Below are positions 41,433-53,367 of a stretch of 64,000 nucleotides of DNA, one piece after another. The position numbers and the translations under genes are program-made. The notes beneath the pieces were generated by a model. The model made no database searches. It was not told the origin of the DNA and worked only from the letters and a program-made list of their open reading frames with translations. Source of the DNA: Adiantum capillus-veneris (taxonomy: Eukaryota; Streptophyta; Polypodiopsida; Polypodiales; Pteridaceae). Numbering within the stretch: position 1 is the stretch's first letter; the number at the start of each line of letters is the position of its first letter. Where the stretch lies: positions 74,114,412 to 74,178,411 of the forward strand of contig CM043963.1 of assembly GCA_014529385.2 (NCBI GenBank). The letters are read 5' to 3'.

Positions 41433-44359
41433 ACGTGCTTGCTTGATTGGTTTGCATTAATGTGGCATTTTTTTGTAGCCTAATAGGACACTCGGCCACA
41501 CGATGTGGGGCTCCACACTCAAAGCATTGAAGAGGTGGTCTCTTAGCAGTGTAATTGATATTTTGGCCTCTTGCCGCAAGAGCAGCTACTTGATATACAG
41601 TCCCCAATACTACTTGTCCATGTAGTATTGGGGACTTTCTTCAAGCACATCCATCCCATAGGCAATATTATGATCTATATCTTCCTCCCAGCCTTCCAAA
41701 CAAGCAATAGATGACTCACAACCCACTTGATTCACATAAGTGATTCTCGGATGTGGTGGTTGCGGTCCTAGCACTAGAGGTGGTAAAGGTGTTGTTTGAA
41801 CAACATTTTGGGCCCTAGGGACCATGTGTTGTGATGTTTGTTCAAGAGGTGGGGCCGGCATCAATGCAGGCACTCGAGGTGTGTCTATCCATGCTAAGGT
41901 TGGTCTATTGGCCATCGCGTGCTTAAATACTATGCAATCCTTAGCTTGATGACCATATCTCCCACATGCATTGCAATTCCCATTGAATTTTACTCTAAAA
42001 GTAGGGCATTCACACTGGTACTATGCGGACCATAGCATACTGAGCACCATTGTTGCTCCCTTCTTGGATACATATGATTGTTTTGCGGAGCACAATTGTC
42101 TATAAACTCTGTTGAATGGCCTTGGTGATATCTGCTAAAGTCATCTCAGATATCTTTGGCTCCTTAGCAATAGGCTTTAGGGTCATTGGTTGATGCCCCG
42201 ATGCTTGCGAGCTAGTAGATTTAGGGTCAACAGACACTCTTTCTCCTTGAATCATTAAATTATCCTCCAATTGGATCGCGTTGGTGGTGACTACTTCTCA
42301 AGTGGTGATACCTCTAATTACTAGGCTATTGTAGATATCCTCATGTCGTAATCCCCTAATGAATCTATCAAGCAATTGATTATTATTGAAGCGCTCATTT
42401 GGATTACAATGAGAATTCAAATGTTTCAAGCGACTAATAAAGTCTCTCACCGACTCTCCTTCCTCTCGTTGGGCTTTCTGGAGGTGAGAGGCTACACCCC
42501 TAAGCACTCCCTCTCGTATGTATTCTTTTAAGAAGAGTCTCCTAAGAGTAGGTAAATCGTTTTTTCTTCCACCTTTAGGGTTCTATACCAATCCCCAGCC
42601 TTGCCACTTAAGGTTAGGCTTAAAGCATTACTCTTATGCAGGCATTGTGTTCTCCTAAAGAATCGCATGTTTGTTCAAACACTTAGATATGATTTCTCAC
42701 ATCCCTGTCTCCACTAAATTTTTGTGTGAGCTTGGCTATTTGTACTGCCTTACTTCTAGGCTCTCAGGCATGTTACGCATATTCTCAGGCATAATCGTCT
42801 AATAGCTTGAGCAACTGTTGCCAAGTCACCTAAGTGAGCAGGCACCGTGGGTGAAGGTGCTCCAAGACTACATGTGGAGTAGGTATTGGCATTGGGCTTG
42901 GCGCATAGGAAGCCCTTGGGTTCCATATTTGGTACGGCGTTGTGCCATGTGGTGGCTCAAAGTTTATATGTGTCGCCCTAGGCATAGCAGACGTCGGATG
43001 TGACATGCTAATGCTAGCCGGTATGGTCCCATGGAAATAAGAGCTTGGATGTTGTGGTTGTGGAGCATAGGTTGTTGAAACAATGGGAGGGGTAGGAACT
43101 ACATCAGTACGAGGACCTATAGGTGTATATGATTGATACACACTTGTAGGTACTATTGCAGGCATTGAGCTGCCATGTAGCAGTGCTTTACTACCAAATG
43201 AGGTCCATGGCGTGTGTCTTGCCATGCCCATCATTGGGGTAGGCATGGTAGCCGTCGTGTCATCAAGGGAAAGATGAGCTAGACTTGGAAAAGTAAATCT
43301 ATCACTTGTGGGCTCAGATTGCACTGAGACCCCTGGTGAAACAACATATGGAGGATCCATTGGACTTACCGAGGGAGTCTCCATTTGCGATAAGGTTGGT
43401 TGTTTAGCCTTCCTTGTATCCAAGAATCTCATGAGACCCGTTATAGGCAAGTGGATCCCCTTGTTCTGTCTCTCTTGTTCTGTCCCTCACAAACTCTTTG
43501 TTGTTGATCCACCACACTAGTAGCACCCATTGTGGATTGTAGGACATCTAACCAACCCACGTGATAGGTGTGACCTATGTACAGGTCGGTTAGAGTTTTC
43601 GTTTGTAGTTCGTACTCCCAGTTCTCATTTAGGAATGCTCCATCTAGGATTGAGGTGCTAGGGGTGTCTTTTGAACTAAATGCAATGTGGCTCTCTATGG
43701 GTTGACCCTTAGTGGTCGCTAATTCAGGAGCACTGGATTGCACTCCTAGCAAGGATATTGACATAGGGGCTTTTGCTTTTAACTCTCTTCGTTGCTCCGC
43801 CTTGCGTAAGATCTCGATTTCCTTTTCCCTAGCCACAATGATATATCGCTCAACCTCTTGCACTTCGGCAAGGCTTCTACCATCATCTCTGAAGAGTCAG
43901 GAGGTGCAATGAATGGTGCACTCCTAGCAAGGATATGGACATAGGGGCTTTTGCTTTTAACTCTCTTCGTTGCTCCGCCTTGCGTAAGATCTCGATTTCC
44001 TTTTCCCTAGCCACAATGATATATCGCTCAACCTCTTGCACTTTGGCAAGGCTTCTACCATCATCTCTGAAGAGTCACAAGGTGCAGTGAATGGAGTATT
44101 CACGTGCACACTCTCTAAGAGTGTGGGGTCTACGTTGTTCATGAACGGCAAATTTTACTTCCCCGCCCCCCTCATTTACATCGTTAGCTCCATGTTGGGA
44201 GCAAGTGGCTCTACTAAAGGTTTCCTTCAAGCGTCTAAGCACGCTTGGCCCTAATTATGGGACCATGGCATGCATGTCTTGGCTTGAGCTATCAGGATTA
44301 GGCATTGGGTAACCCTCCATGACATCGTAGTCAGAGGAAGAGTCACTAGATGCTATATG
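41433..44359 (-). pseudogene. G2 gag polyprotein, downstream part
   Basis: Continues in frame from 48435-48574 once the copia insertion is ignored. Order on the minus strand: acidic start (44359-44255), a coiled-coil Glu/Arg-rich part (43863-43441), a Pro/Ser/Thr-rich part (43450-42830), a Retrotrans_gag core (42507-42298, with G-E-S-V-R-D-F-I-S-R-L), then zinc knuckles C-x2-C-x4-H-x4-C near 41950 and C-x2-C-x3-H-x4-C near 41500, with a Pro-rich linker (41915-41610). There are several frame changes and stops. It is about 90% identical to G3 at 56848-58190. It ends where LTR B abuts at 41432. Confidence 0.8.
43741..44096. repeat. 178-bp tandem duplication in G2 gag
   Basis: Copies start at 43741 and 43919 (CACTCCTAGCAAGGATAT) and are nearly identical. 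The length is not a multiple of three, so it breaks the gag frame. Confidence 0.9.
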
Positions 44360-44678
44360 TGTTGAGTGAAGAAGGGAGTGAGGGAAGCTATAGACGCACA
44401 CACACACACACCCGTAGATGCACACACACACACACACACACACACATAGCAAGAAGATTGATAGCTTGAAGCTCCCTAACTTTGTTATGATGAGTTCAAG
44501 TGTGAGTATGTGAGAAAGATACGAGTCTCCCTAAGTACAGCGTACCACCACACATGCGTATAGTGTGTATATGTGGTTACATGGGGAAAAAACCTCTAGC
44601 CAACATTAGAGTAAAAAGTGCCCGTGTATAGGGAAACGGTTCACATCAAAACTACCTGAGGGACATGTGAGTGTAACA
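44360..44678 (-). repeat. 3' LTR of the second copia element
   Basis: 319 bp bounded by TGTTGAGTG and GTGTAACA. It differs from the 5' LTR mainly in the length of its CA runs. Confidence 0.93.
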
Positions 44679-44691
44679 AACCCCCCTGGAG
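44679..44691 (-). other. Polypurine tract
   Basis: Minus strand CCAGGGGGGTT next to the 3' LTR. Confidence 0.8.
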
Positions 44692-44699
44692 TGAATGAT

Positions 44700-46030
44700 G
44701 TGAACATGTACAGGGAGGTGACAGATTAGCCCCCACAGGGTAACAAGCCTAAAGCTTTGCGAAAAGCTTAAACTTTTCCCTTGGAAGAGCTTTGGTGAAC
44801 AAGTCTTCCACATTGTCTTGTGTAGGTACATACGCCAAATCAATATCTCATGCATGTAGCCGCTCTCTGACATAGTGATAATGCACCTCAATGTGTTTTG
44901 TGCGAGCATGAAACACTGGATTCCTTGCAGCTGCGAATCAATACTACCATTAGACTTTCGCTTAACTTTGTAAACCCACTTAGTACCGATTTCATGCTTT
45001 CCTTTAGGTAAGTCACATAACTCGCATGTACCATTCTTGGAAATCAAATCCAATTTGGATTGCATAGCAGCCATCCACTCCTCATTTTTAGATGCATCTT
45101 CAAAAGATAGTGGTTCTTCATTACATGCTGTTGCAATGAGAGCTACATCCACAAAATCACTCGATACATGGAGAGTAGATGATCTTGTTCTACCACGCAA
45201 AGGAGCACTCAACTTACTATCTTGTAAAGTTTGCTTTAGCCATCTTGGCATTGCTTGTGCATCCCTGATAGAAGTGCGTTTCTTATGTAATTCATGTTCA
45301 ACTTGTACATCATCAAAGGGCTGAACTTCATACTGATTTTCAACCATGTTTGGATGCAAATTTTCAGCTCTTTGAACCTCATTTGGCTGCTCTACATGGT
45401 CGTTATCCAATGTACCACTTTGAACAAAGGCATAAGTGTGTCAAACATATCTTGTGACCCAATAGTTGGCTGCGTTTTACATTCAAGCAAGGGATGGGCT
45501 AAATTTTCAACAAATACCACATCACGACTTACAACAATCTTGTCCATTAATGGATGATACAAACGATAACCTTTACTTTCAGCACTATAGCCCACAAAGA
45601 TACATTTTATAGCTTTGTCTTGCAGTTTGTGACATTGTTGTGAAGGCACAAGAGCATATGCCAAACAACCAAACACACGCATATGGCTCACCATTGGCTT
45701 TCGACCATTCCAAGCCTCATAAGGTGTAACAACTCTCAAAGCTTTAGTGGGACATCTATTCAAAACATAGTTTGCACACATGAGGGCTTCCATCCAAAAC
45801 TTATCAGGAAGATGCTTTCCTTTAACCATACAATGTGCCATTTTCAAGAGAGTACGTTTCTTATGCTCGACAACACCATTTTGCTTAGGTGTATATGGCA
45901 CAGTACATTGATGCATAATACCTTTTTCATGAAGAAAAACATTAAAATCATGCGACATATATTCCCCACCACGATCTGTGTGAAGAGTAATAAGTTTGTT
46001 GCCACTGGAATTTTCAGCCATAGCTAGTCA
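44700..46030 (-). pseudogene. Copia integrase C-terminal half, RT start and RNase H end
   Basis: The integrase core continues from 46021 with H-T-D-R-G-G-E-Y (second Asp) and T-P-K-Q-N-G-V-V-E (catalytic Glu), then C-L-A-Y-A-L-V-P. The RT part at 45410-44950 has G-T-K-W-V-Y-K-V-K-R-K and then stops being RT. From about 44940 another frame reads N-P-V-F-H-A-R-T-K-H-I-E-V, which is the end of copia RNase H, followed by a T-K-A-L-P-R-E motif. So about 1.5 kb, including the RT catalytic core, is missing. The deletion junction is near 44936-44950. Confidence 0.9.
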
Positions 46031-46790
46031 CAAAGCTTTCAAAGCATGCAAAAACTTCATTCTTTGCTTTCAATGGATACATCCAAGCATGGAGAGTAGC
46101 ATCATCTATGAAGGTAACAAAATATACATACTCTCCAAAAGATGGAGTCTTCACAGGACCACATACATCACTGTGTATAAGCTGTAATGTTTTTGTAGCA
46201 TGAACAAAACCATCCTTCGGAAAGGAGGCACGATGCATTTTGCCAAGTATACAACCTTCACAAGCATGCTTCTCAATGGAGCCAAGTGTGGGCAAACCAA
46301 CAACCATATCACGCTTTTGTAAATAGAGCAAGCTATTGAAGTTTAAATGACCAAAACGTGCATGCCATAACTACGTTTCAGCCATAGAAGGAGTATGAAC
46401 AAGCAACGCATTTGATGCATGTCTCTCATAAGTATCCATGCGATACAAGCCATTGCATAACGTCCCAGAAATAACAATAACATCACCATTGTTGAAGTCA
46501 TGAACCATACATTTGGCATCCACAAAATGTACATGAAGACCCAAAGAGGCAATGGTAGGAACCGAAAGCAAATTCTTCTTTATGCCTGGCACATACAAGG
46601 CATTCTTGAGAGTCACAACACCCCCATTTGCAGTCGTAAGCTTTATGTTCCCAACTCCAATGATAGGGTAAGAGGCATTATTTGCGCAAACAACATGACC
46701 CCCTTTGGTGCATCTTGCAAGGACGGAAAAAGCTTCTTACATGATGTTATGTGCTTGGAAGCACCACTATCAAAGTACCAATCAAGATCA
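46014..46790 (-). pseudogene. Copia protease and integrase N-terminal half
   Basis: Protease: D-W-Y-F-D-S-G-A-S-K-H near 46770, with the catalytic D-S-G-A present, continuing to about 46380. After a stop at about 46373, GAG-pre-integrase reads L-W-H-A-R-F-G-H-L with the C-x2-C pair near 46255, giving the integrase HHCC zinc site, then the first catalytic Asp region (H-S-D-V-C-G-P) near 46160. A stop at about 46017-46021 separates it from the rest. Confidence 0.88.
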
Positions 46791-46899
46791 GTCTCACGCA
46801 CTGTCATACATGTAGAATGTAATGAAGAATCATATGTGCATGTAACAACACAAGCCCAAACATCTTGAGCAAGATTAGCTTCATCATCCTTTGCATTAC

Positions 46900-47820
46900 A
46901 TTACTCGTGCTCTCAATGATAGACATGCCCGATTGCTTCTTCTTATCATTACGCTTTGCAAGCTTTCTACATTCCTCAATGGTATGTCCTGACTTCTGAC
47001 AATACTTGCATCTCTTCTTTTATTGTGAATCACCATCACTAGAAGAATTAGTGGAAGAGGGAGTTTGGGGCTTTGGTTTCGATGTGCCCAAAGCTGGTCC
47101 GGACTTGCTTTTACCTCTTTGAGAGATAGCAAGTGCTTGAGTTCCCTCAATCAAACCACTTCTATTCATTCTAGATTGATCTTCTTGCAAGATAAGTGAC
47201 ACAACCTCATCACAAGTATACATGTTGGGATCTCCTTTTGCAACCAAACAAAGAGTAGTAGCAAAGCTTTGAAAAGAATCTGGCAACCCTTTAAGCAAAG
47301 TGGAGATGAGAGAATTGTCCGAGATAATCTCACCTATGTTTGTCAATTGCTCTTTCAAATTCTTAATCTTTGTAACATACACATCAACGGATTCATCTTC
47401 AGCCATATGTATATCCTCAAGTTGCTTCCTCAAGTAAGCCACACGGGCTTCATTGCGCCCAACATACAAAGAAGCAAGTACATCCCAAGCTTGCTTGGAT
47501 GAAGTGCAAGACCGAATGTGCGGAACAATATGACGCTTCACGGAAAGAGCATCAAAGCATGTGCTTGGGAATCCTTTCCCATCCCATCTAAGCTGATCCT
47601 GTGTAGGTGGAGAAGATGAAGAAAAAATTGTTGAAGAGCTACTTGCATCTGTAACAGCAGAAGTATAACTACTAGGTCTCTTATCTACATCCGCCACAAT
47701 GTTCCATAGTTGCTTTGCAACAAGCACATGTTTCATCATGTAAGACCACATTGGATAATTGGTCCCATCAAGCTTATCCTCAGCTTGAAGCATGCCAAAC
47801 AAGTCATTGTTGCTTGCCAT
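46900..47820 (-). pseudogene. Copia gag
   Basis: Starts M-A-S-N-N-D-L-F-G at 47820; this ATG fits the family better than 47835. The UBN2-type gag region covers about residues 15-240 (L-D-G-T-N-Y-P-M-W-S near the start, then the D-V-Y-V-T-K-I-K-N-L segment). After a frame change near 47020 comes one zinc knuckle, C-x2-C-x4-H-x4-C, at about 46976-47017. Apart from that frame change the ORF is open. Confidence 0.88.
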
Positions 47821-48116
47821 AGCACCCACGAACAATAAATTGGCAAGAAATGCACTCCCGACAAAACCTGCAAAAAAAATCTACAAACCTATAAATGCTA
47901 TTATTACAGCAAAGCCTTAATGTGTCCAGAACTGCTGATTCGTGATATCGTTGCATACTACTCGTTCTTAGCTTCGTTTTGAGTCCTAGATTGAGCAAAA
48001 GGACACCTGGAGCACCCGTGGTGAGCACAATGGTGATTAGTTGTCTCAAGGTTGCACCTCCTGCAAAACCTAATATGAGGTATGGAGGAGGAGAATGCTT
48101 GTGGGAGCTAAAGAGC

Positions 48117-48131
48117 CTGCTCTGATGCCAT
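48117..48131 (-). promoter_or_regulatory. Primer binding site, initiator tRNA-Met type
   Basis: Minus strand TGGCATCAGAGC, one or two bases after the 5' LTR. Confidence 0.85.
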
Positions 48132-48434
48132 TGTTGGGTGAAGAAGGGAGTGAGGGAAGCTATAGATGTGCACACACACACCTGTAGATGCACACACACA
48201 CACAACAAGAAGCTTGATAGCTTGAAGCTCCCTCACTTTGTTATGAAGAGTTCAAGTATCAGTATGTGAGAAAGATACGAGTCTCCCTAAGTACAACGTA
48301 CCACCACACATACGTATAGTATGTATATGTGGTTACACGGGGAAAAAACCTCTAGCCAGCACTAGAGTAAAAAGTGCCCGTGTATAGGAAAACGGTTCAC
48401 ATCCAAACTACCCGAGGGACACGTGAGTGTAACA
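48132..48434 (-). repeat. 5' LTR of the second copia element
   Basis: 303 bp bounded by TGTTGGGTG and GTGTAACA (plus-strand view), with CA microsatellites. Confidence 0.93.
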
Positions 48435-48574
48435 ATATGCGGATCCTGAGTGGTACTACCTTGGGTTCCTGCTGAGGGCCCGAAACCTAAGCTAGGTGGG
48501 TATTGAGAACTCGCGTAAGTCGAAATGCTTGCTAGTTGCTCAGCCTCTAGCACATGACCAGAGCGCAGATTCAT
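48435..48574 (-). pseudogene. G2 gag, N-terminal part
   Basis: Starts M-N-L-R-S-G-H-V-L-E-A at 48574 and is open to the copia target site. The codons for D-P-H-I at the site lead in frame into A-S-S-D-S-S on the other side. Confidence 0.8.
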
Positions 48575-49335
48575 GTGCCTTTGGCACCCTACAAGCGTTG
48601 GTGAATACCCTCGAAGGTTAAACGCTTGATTTCTTAGGCGTTTTTCACCTCGTTTTCACTCGTTTTTTTATGTTTTTTAATATCTTTTTACAATCGATTT
48701 TTGGATTAGAGCATGTGATAGCTCGAAAACAAGCGTATTGCTAAGGGGGTTGTGATGTGCTTTGTAGCACAGCGTTTGGTTACCCGAAGCTCCGATGGTC
48801 CTCAAAAGGGTCGATTTTTACTTGGGTGTGAGGCTAAAATAAGTAATTCTAAAGGGTGACTGAGGCCTGATCCTGAGCATGAGCTTGGGCTTGGGCCTGG
48901 GGAATATTATTATCGATCCTGGTCCTACCTTTAAATTTTTGTTTAAAAAATTAAATCTTTTAAATTTTTTTTGGGATAAGGTCGTCGCGGTTGCACCGCG
49001 CGTGCGAGCACACATGTACCTAACCTACCTACTTGCAACTAACAGAGCTACTGTTATACACTAACACAGTACTACAACAACTAATTAACTAACAGATCTA
49101 CTTACTGTACCTTACAGATCTAACGTTATAAATCTAATCTTAAAGCTAACACCTTATCAACAGAAAACACAGTACATTGCAACACCTTATTAACAAAAAC
49201 AATACACTGCAACAAAAACAAAGGTCACAAATCTTTCTTAACAAGACACACACGTTCTTTCTCTACCTTTCCTACATTTCATAATGCACCACAAAGCAAC
49301 ACAAAGTGCTATACAATCTTAGTGCAGGGCATTTC
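48575..49335 (-). other. G2 5' leader
   Basis: Non-coding sequence between the primer site and gag ATG, A/T-rich. No domain-bearing ORF. Confidence 0.55.
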
Positions 49336-49352
49336 CCCCGGCAGCGGTGCCA
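49336..49352 (-). promoter_or_regulatory. Primer binding site, tRNA-Asp type
   Basis: The plus strand CCCCGGCAGCGGTGCCA matches the 3' end of plant tRNA-Asp (CCCCGGCAACGGCGCCA) at 15 of 17 positions. This site is used by several plant Ty3/gypsy lineages and sits between LTR and leader as expected. Confidence 0.75.
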
Positions 49353-49356
49353 AAAA

Positions 49357-50084
49357 TGTGCACATCTATTGCACGTGTCAAAGCAAGGGACTTGCCGTAC
49401 ACTATGTGCAAGCCACAGATGGTTGCAAGCACACAACCAGAATTATCTAGCAAGCTCAAGAGAGCAAGGGTGTGTCACTCACCGCCCTACGCTCGCCTTC
49501 GTGGAGGATTCCTCGCAACAAAGAAGAGGGAGCTACCGCCATGCCGCGCTCAACCGCCTCGCCATCGCCATGCCATTGCAATGCTCGATCACACACACAC
49601 ACACACTCTCTCTCTCTCTCTCTCTCTCATGCATACACACACACAAGGAGATGAAGAAGAAGATGGAGATGGAGCAAGAGCACTCTTCAATTGCACAAAT
49701 GAGAGAATGAGTGATTTTTAGGTTTATGTGACTTTTATATGAGCTCGCCCATTCACACTTGGGCGCCCATGCTTAGCCAATCAACCATTGGATGTTCTAG
49801 TTAGAGTGCCCCTCTCATCGGCAATCACTCTTACCCTTTTCCTATTGGACCGACAAGCCCGGCCCATGACTACTAGAAGTGGATGCCGTGAAATGAGAGA
49901 ATGAGTGATTTTTAGGTTTAGGTGAATTTTATATGAGCTCGCCCCTTCACACTTGGGCGCCCATGCTTAGCCAACTAACCGTTGAATGTTCCAGTGCGCC
50001 TCTCATCGGCAATCACTCTTACCCTTTTCCTATTGGACCGACAAGCCCGGCCCATGACTACTAGAAGTGGACGCCGGTGGTTAA
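49357..50084 (-). repeat. LTR-end segment L1 of G2
   Basis: Begins TGTGCACATC after the primer site (plus view). About 530 bp align with 51172-51690, including CCGCGCTCAACCGCCTCG and a CA/TC microsatellite. Its far boundary is unclear. Confidence 0.6.
49697..50084. repeat. 194-bp tandem duplication within L1
   Basis: AAATGAGAGAATGAGTGATT recurs at 49697 and 49891. The second segment (51172-51690) has only one copy. Confidence 0.9.
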
Positions 50085-51171
50085 CACACATCAAATATGA
50101 AATCAAACATCGGATTAATCATGCACATTAAGCATTTTTTACGCACACAGACACACACGCTAATAATTGGCCATTTTTACCAACTGTTAATTGCACACAC
50201 ATAAGGGTTAACCATGTCAAATTTGAAAATTGAATTCACAAATCTCTAATTGGGCATGAACATAACACAAATCAATCATCAATTTAGCAGAATCATTATG
50301 CACACATTGATTTTTAGGGTGCACACACAAGGGCAAAATAGTGCACACACACAAGGGAAAAATAGTGCACAGACACCTAAAATTAAGCGTACACACACTC
50401 AATTAGAATGCACACGCACTTGGCTTTAGTGCACACAATTGCAATTGACCATTCAAAAAATTAGGCTAATTCACAATGCACATTAGCACATGAAACCATC
50501 AATTTGCACATTCAATTCCAAGAAAATTTTGGCATTACGACGGCATCCAAACTTGCAAAATCAAAAGTTCCAAATCATCAATTGATAACAGCAAAGCATA
50601 CTGTACAAATCTTGAATCCAATAGCACCATACAACTGCCGATTACACAATGTGTAAGCCACTTCCCTCAACGCTCCAAAGCCCTAATCTTGCATTCCAAA
50701 ATCAACAAATCATTAAGGAGTCATTAAGCAATTAGCACAAACCGACATTGTTAGAATGCAATCCAAGCCTCTAGTGAAGAAACCATTGTATTATGCCATA
50801 ATTACACTAGTGTAAGCCATCGCTCCCCGGAAACAACACTAAATGTTGGGGGTATAATCGTAGCATAGCTCCAATGACCAACAATAATTGTCAATCGGGA
50901 AGGATGAGCTCCCCGGCTAGGGCATGGAAACACTCACCGATTACTGAGCTAATCATGGCAACACGAATGGTTACTCTGTGAAGTGGGCTTCTCGGTGTTT
51001 GGAAATCTCCACATCCATTTCTCTTCACCTTAAATCAACTCAATCACACACTCTAATGATTGCGACACGCAAACATCACTAATCCTATCATGCAAAACAC
51101 TAATCACAAGCACACACATATAGATCCATTGAGCATCCACACTCCAATCAAACATACATGCAGACACCAAA
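50085..51171. other. No gene; degenerate LTR-related DNA
   Basis: A/T-rich with many CACAC patches and no coding. A decayed primer-site-like sequence is listed at 50826-50842. Confidence 0.5.
50826..50842 (-). promoter_or_regulatory. Degenerate tRNA-Asp-type primer site
   Basis: CCCCGGAAACAACACTA matches the tRNA-Asp end at 11 of 17 positions. Five of six differences are G-to-A or C-to-T. It is followed by TGTTGGGGGT, a plausible LTR start. Confidence 0.35.
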
Positions 51172-51421
51172 TGTGCGCGTATGTTGCACGTGTCAATGCA
51201 AGGAACTTGCCGATACACCGCGTGCAAGCCACAAATGGCTCCAAGCACACAACAAGCCTAAACTAGTAAGCTCAAAGATGACGATGGTGTGTCCGCTCTA
51301 CGCTTGCTTCGTGGAGGATTTCTCACCGCGAAGAAGAGGGAGACGCCGCTACGCCGCGCTCAACCGCCTCGCCGCCGTCGTGCCGTCACAATGCTCGATC
51401 GCACATACTCTCTCTCTCACA

Positions 51422-51455
<34 letters not shown>

Positions 51456-51690
51456 AGGAGATGAAGAAGAAGAAGATGGAGATGGAGCAAGAGCACTCTT
51501 CAATTGCACAAATGAGAGAATGAGTGAATTTTAGGTTTAGTTGACTTTTATATGAGCTCACCCCATTCACACTTTGGCGCCCATGCTTAGCCACCTAATC
51601 CCTTGAACGTTCTAGTTAGAGTGCGCCTCTCATCGGCAATCACTCTTACCCTTTTCCCATTGGACCGACAAGCCCGGTACCTGACTCTAC
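51172..51690 (-). repeat. LTR-end segment L2
   Basis: Second copy of the L1 type segment, preceded by ACACCAAA, which resembles a worn primer site. It diverges from L1 after CAAGCCCGG. Confidence 0.6.
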
Positions 51691-51960
51691 CAAGTAAATA
51701 ATACAATGTCCGTCGTAGGTGATAGGGTGTCCTTGAGCCGTGAGGGTTAACGCGCCCCCCTTCCTGATGTAGATTCCGTCCTCGGAAGCTATTGAGTTGA
51801 AGCTCGTTCGTCGAGGTGGAAGAGCCTTTGAGATGAGTGTCCTTAGCCTTCTTCAGTCACTGCAAAATCAAACAACATTGGCACAGTAATTGCATTCTCA
51901 TAAGCAATTAAAAAGCATATGCAATTTTAGGCAGACAAATTGATTGGTAACAGAATTTTA

Positions 51961-52138
51961 AACCATTTGTCAGAAATAATTGCAATATAATCAAATGCAT
52001 AAGCAGTTGTAAAGGTAAAAAATTAAACAAGTTTGGGGTCGCTAATTTAAACCATTTGTCAGAAATAATTGCAATATAATCAAATGCATAAGCAGCTGTA
52101 AAGGTAAAAAATTAAACAAGTCTGGGGTCGCTAATTTA
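51961..52138. repeat. 89-bp tandem duplication
   Basis: AACCATTTGTCAGAAATAAT recurs at 51961 and 52050 with two base differences. Confidence 0.93.
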
Positions 52139-52168
52139 ACGGTCGAAAGGCACTAGAGATCGACTATT

Positions 52169-52414
52169 AATACCATGGGTAAGCTTCTTAATTTTCTCTG
52201 GTCAATTAAGTTGTTTAATCGCGAGAGCCAAGTGTTTCATGTTTGAGGGCTAGAGGCTATACCTAGAAGACCTTGTAGTTAAGCTACGATAAATACCATG
52301 GGTAAGCTTCTTAATTTTCTCTGGTCAATTAAGTTGTTTAATCGCGAGAGCCAAGTGTTTCATGTTTGAGGGCTAGAGGCTATACCTAGAAGACCTTGTA
52401 GTTAAGCTACGATA
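52169..52414. repeat. 123-bp tandem duplication
   Basis: Two copies (52169-52291, 52292-52414) that appear identical. It lies right after the 89-bp duplication. Confidence 0.95.
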
Positions 52415-53367
52415 AAAGGAATTTCTCATGAAATCATCGCATGACTGATTACCTTTTCTTTGACCCCCCAAATTATTTTCACAATGATTCAATTTTGATG
52501 TGTGTGCTTATTCTGTATGCCTTGGGTTTTTTGCTTTTCAAGGAAAAGCGCCTACATTGGGAACCTCTAGGGCTCTAGTACCATAGGCGATACATGTGAG
52601 TGAAGTACCAAATCAAGTTGAGATTTCTCTTCCAGCTTCAGATTTTACATTGTGGCACTTTGATTTGTTTTTGTTTGTTTGTTTTTGTTTGTTTGTTTTC
52701 AGCATTTTAATTTTGTAACTTTTGGGGGGTCATATAACACTCTTACACCTCCCCAGGCTCATCACACTAGTAAACTCTCTTTATAATACTTAAGCTAAAG
52801 GTCAATAGGGTCAAACCCACTAGAAAGACCTAGTACATTTCACACAATGCTGCCTAAATCGGATTAAGAACCTAAGTAACCATTGATTATTAGGAAGGCA
52901 TTCCCCATGGTATTAAGAGAAGATCTCTAACACCTAACTTGGTCAAACTAGCTTAGTCGGACTTGCTTGATGTTTAAACCTAGACAAGTGATTATGACAA
53001 AAAATTACATTGAATTTAATGTTTGGTACTAAGCAAATGCGCTGAATATTATGCTACCAATCACAATTAAAGCAAACAAACATGGATGCAAAAAAAGATA
53101 AAGGGCAATGCTAATGGACAAGAAACACCTGTTTGTGTTGATGGTCGCGCTTGATTTAAAGAGTGAGTCGAGATAAACATTCCATGAAGGTCCAAATTCT
53201 AACAACAGCAACACGTTCCTGTACACACCAGGAAACACAAAGAATACCTCTAGGAGGCACATCAGCGGGAAAAAAGAACTTTGCTAATCACTCAACTCTA
53301 AAACAGAAACACTCCTATCGTAATAATCCTACCTACCCTCCATCGCTCAAGTGATGAGAATCAAAGG
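52415..53367. other. No gene recognised
   Basis: A/T-rich with a GTTT repeat at about 52668-52700. It may be part of a long LTR belonging to G2 or G3. Confidence 0.5.

Larger units (their letters stand above)
44360..48434 (-). mobile_element. Ty1/copia retrotransposon inserted in G2 gag, RT/RNase H deleted
   Basis: LTRs at 48132-48434 (5') and 44360-44678 (3'), target duplications ATATG at 44355-44359 and 48435-48439, a Met-type primer site and a polypurine tract. It encodes gag, protease, integrase and only the N-terminal edge of RT. Then it jumps to the last part of RNase H. It is inactive because of the deletion and stops. Confidence 0.95.

Noticed and set aside
49589-51454. CRISPR-like or regularly spaced repeats
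   Set aside because: The repeats are CA/TC microsatellites in duplicated LTR ends, with no spacers or cas genes, in a eukaryotic sequence.
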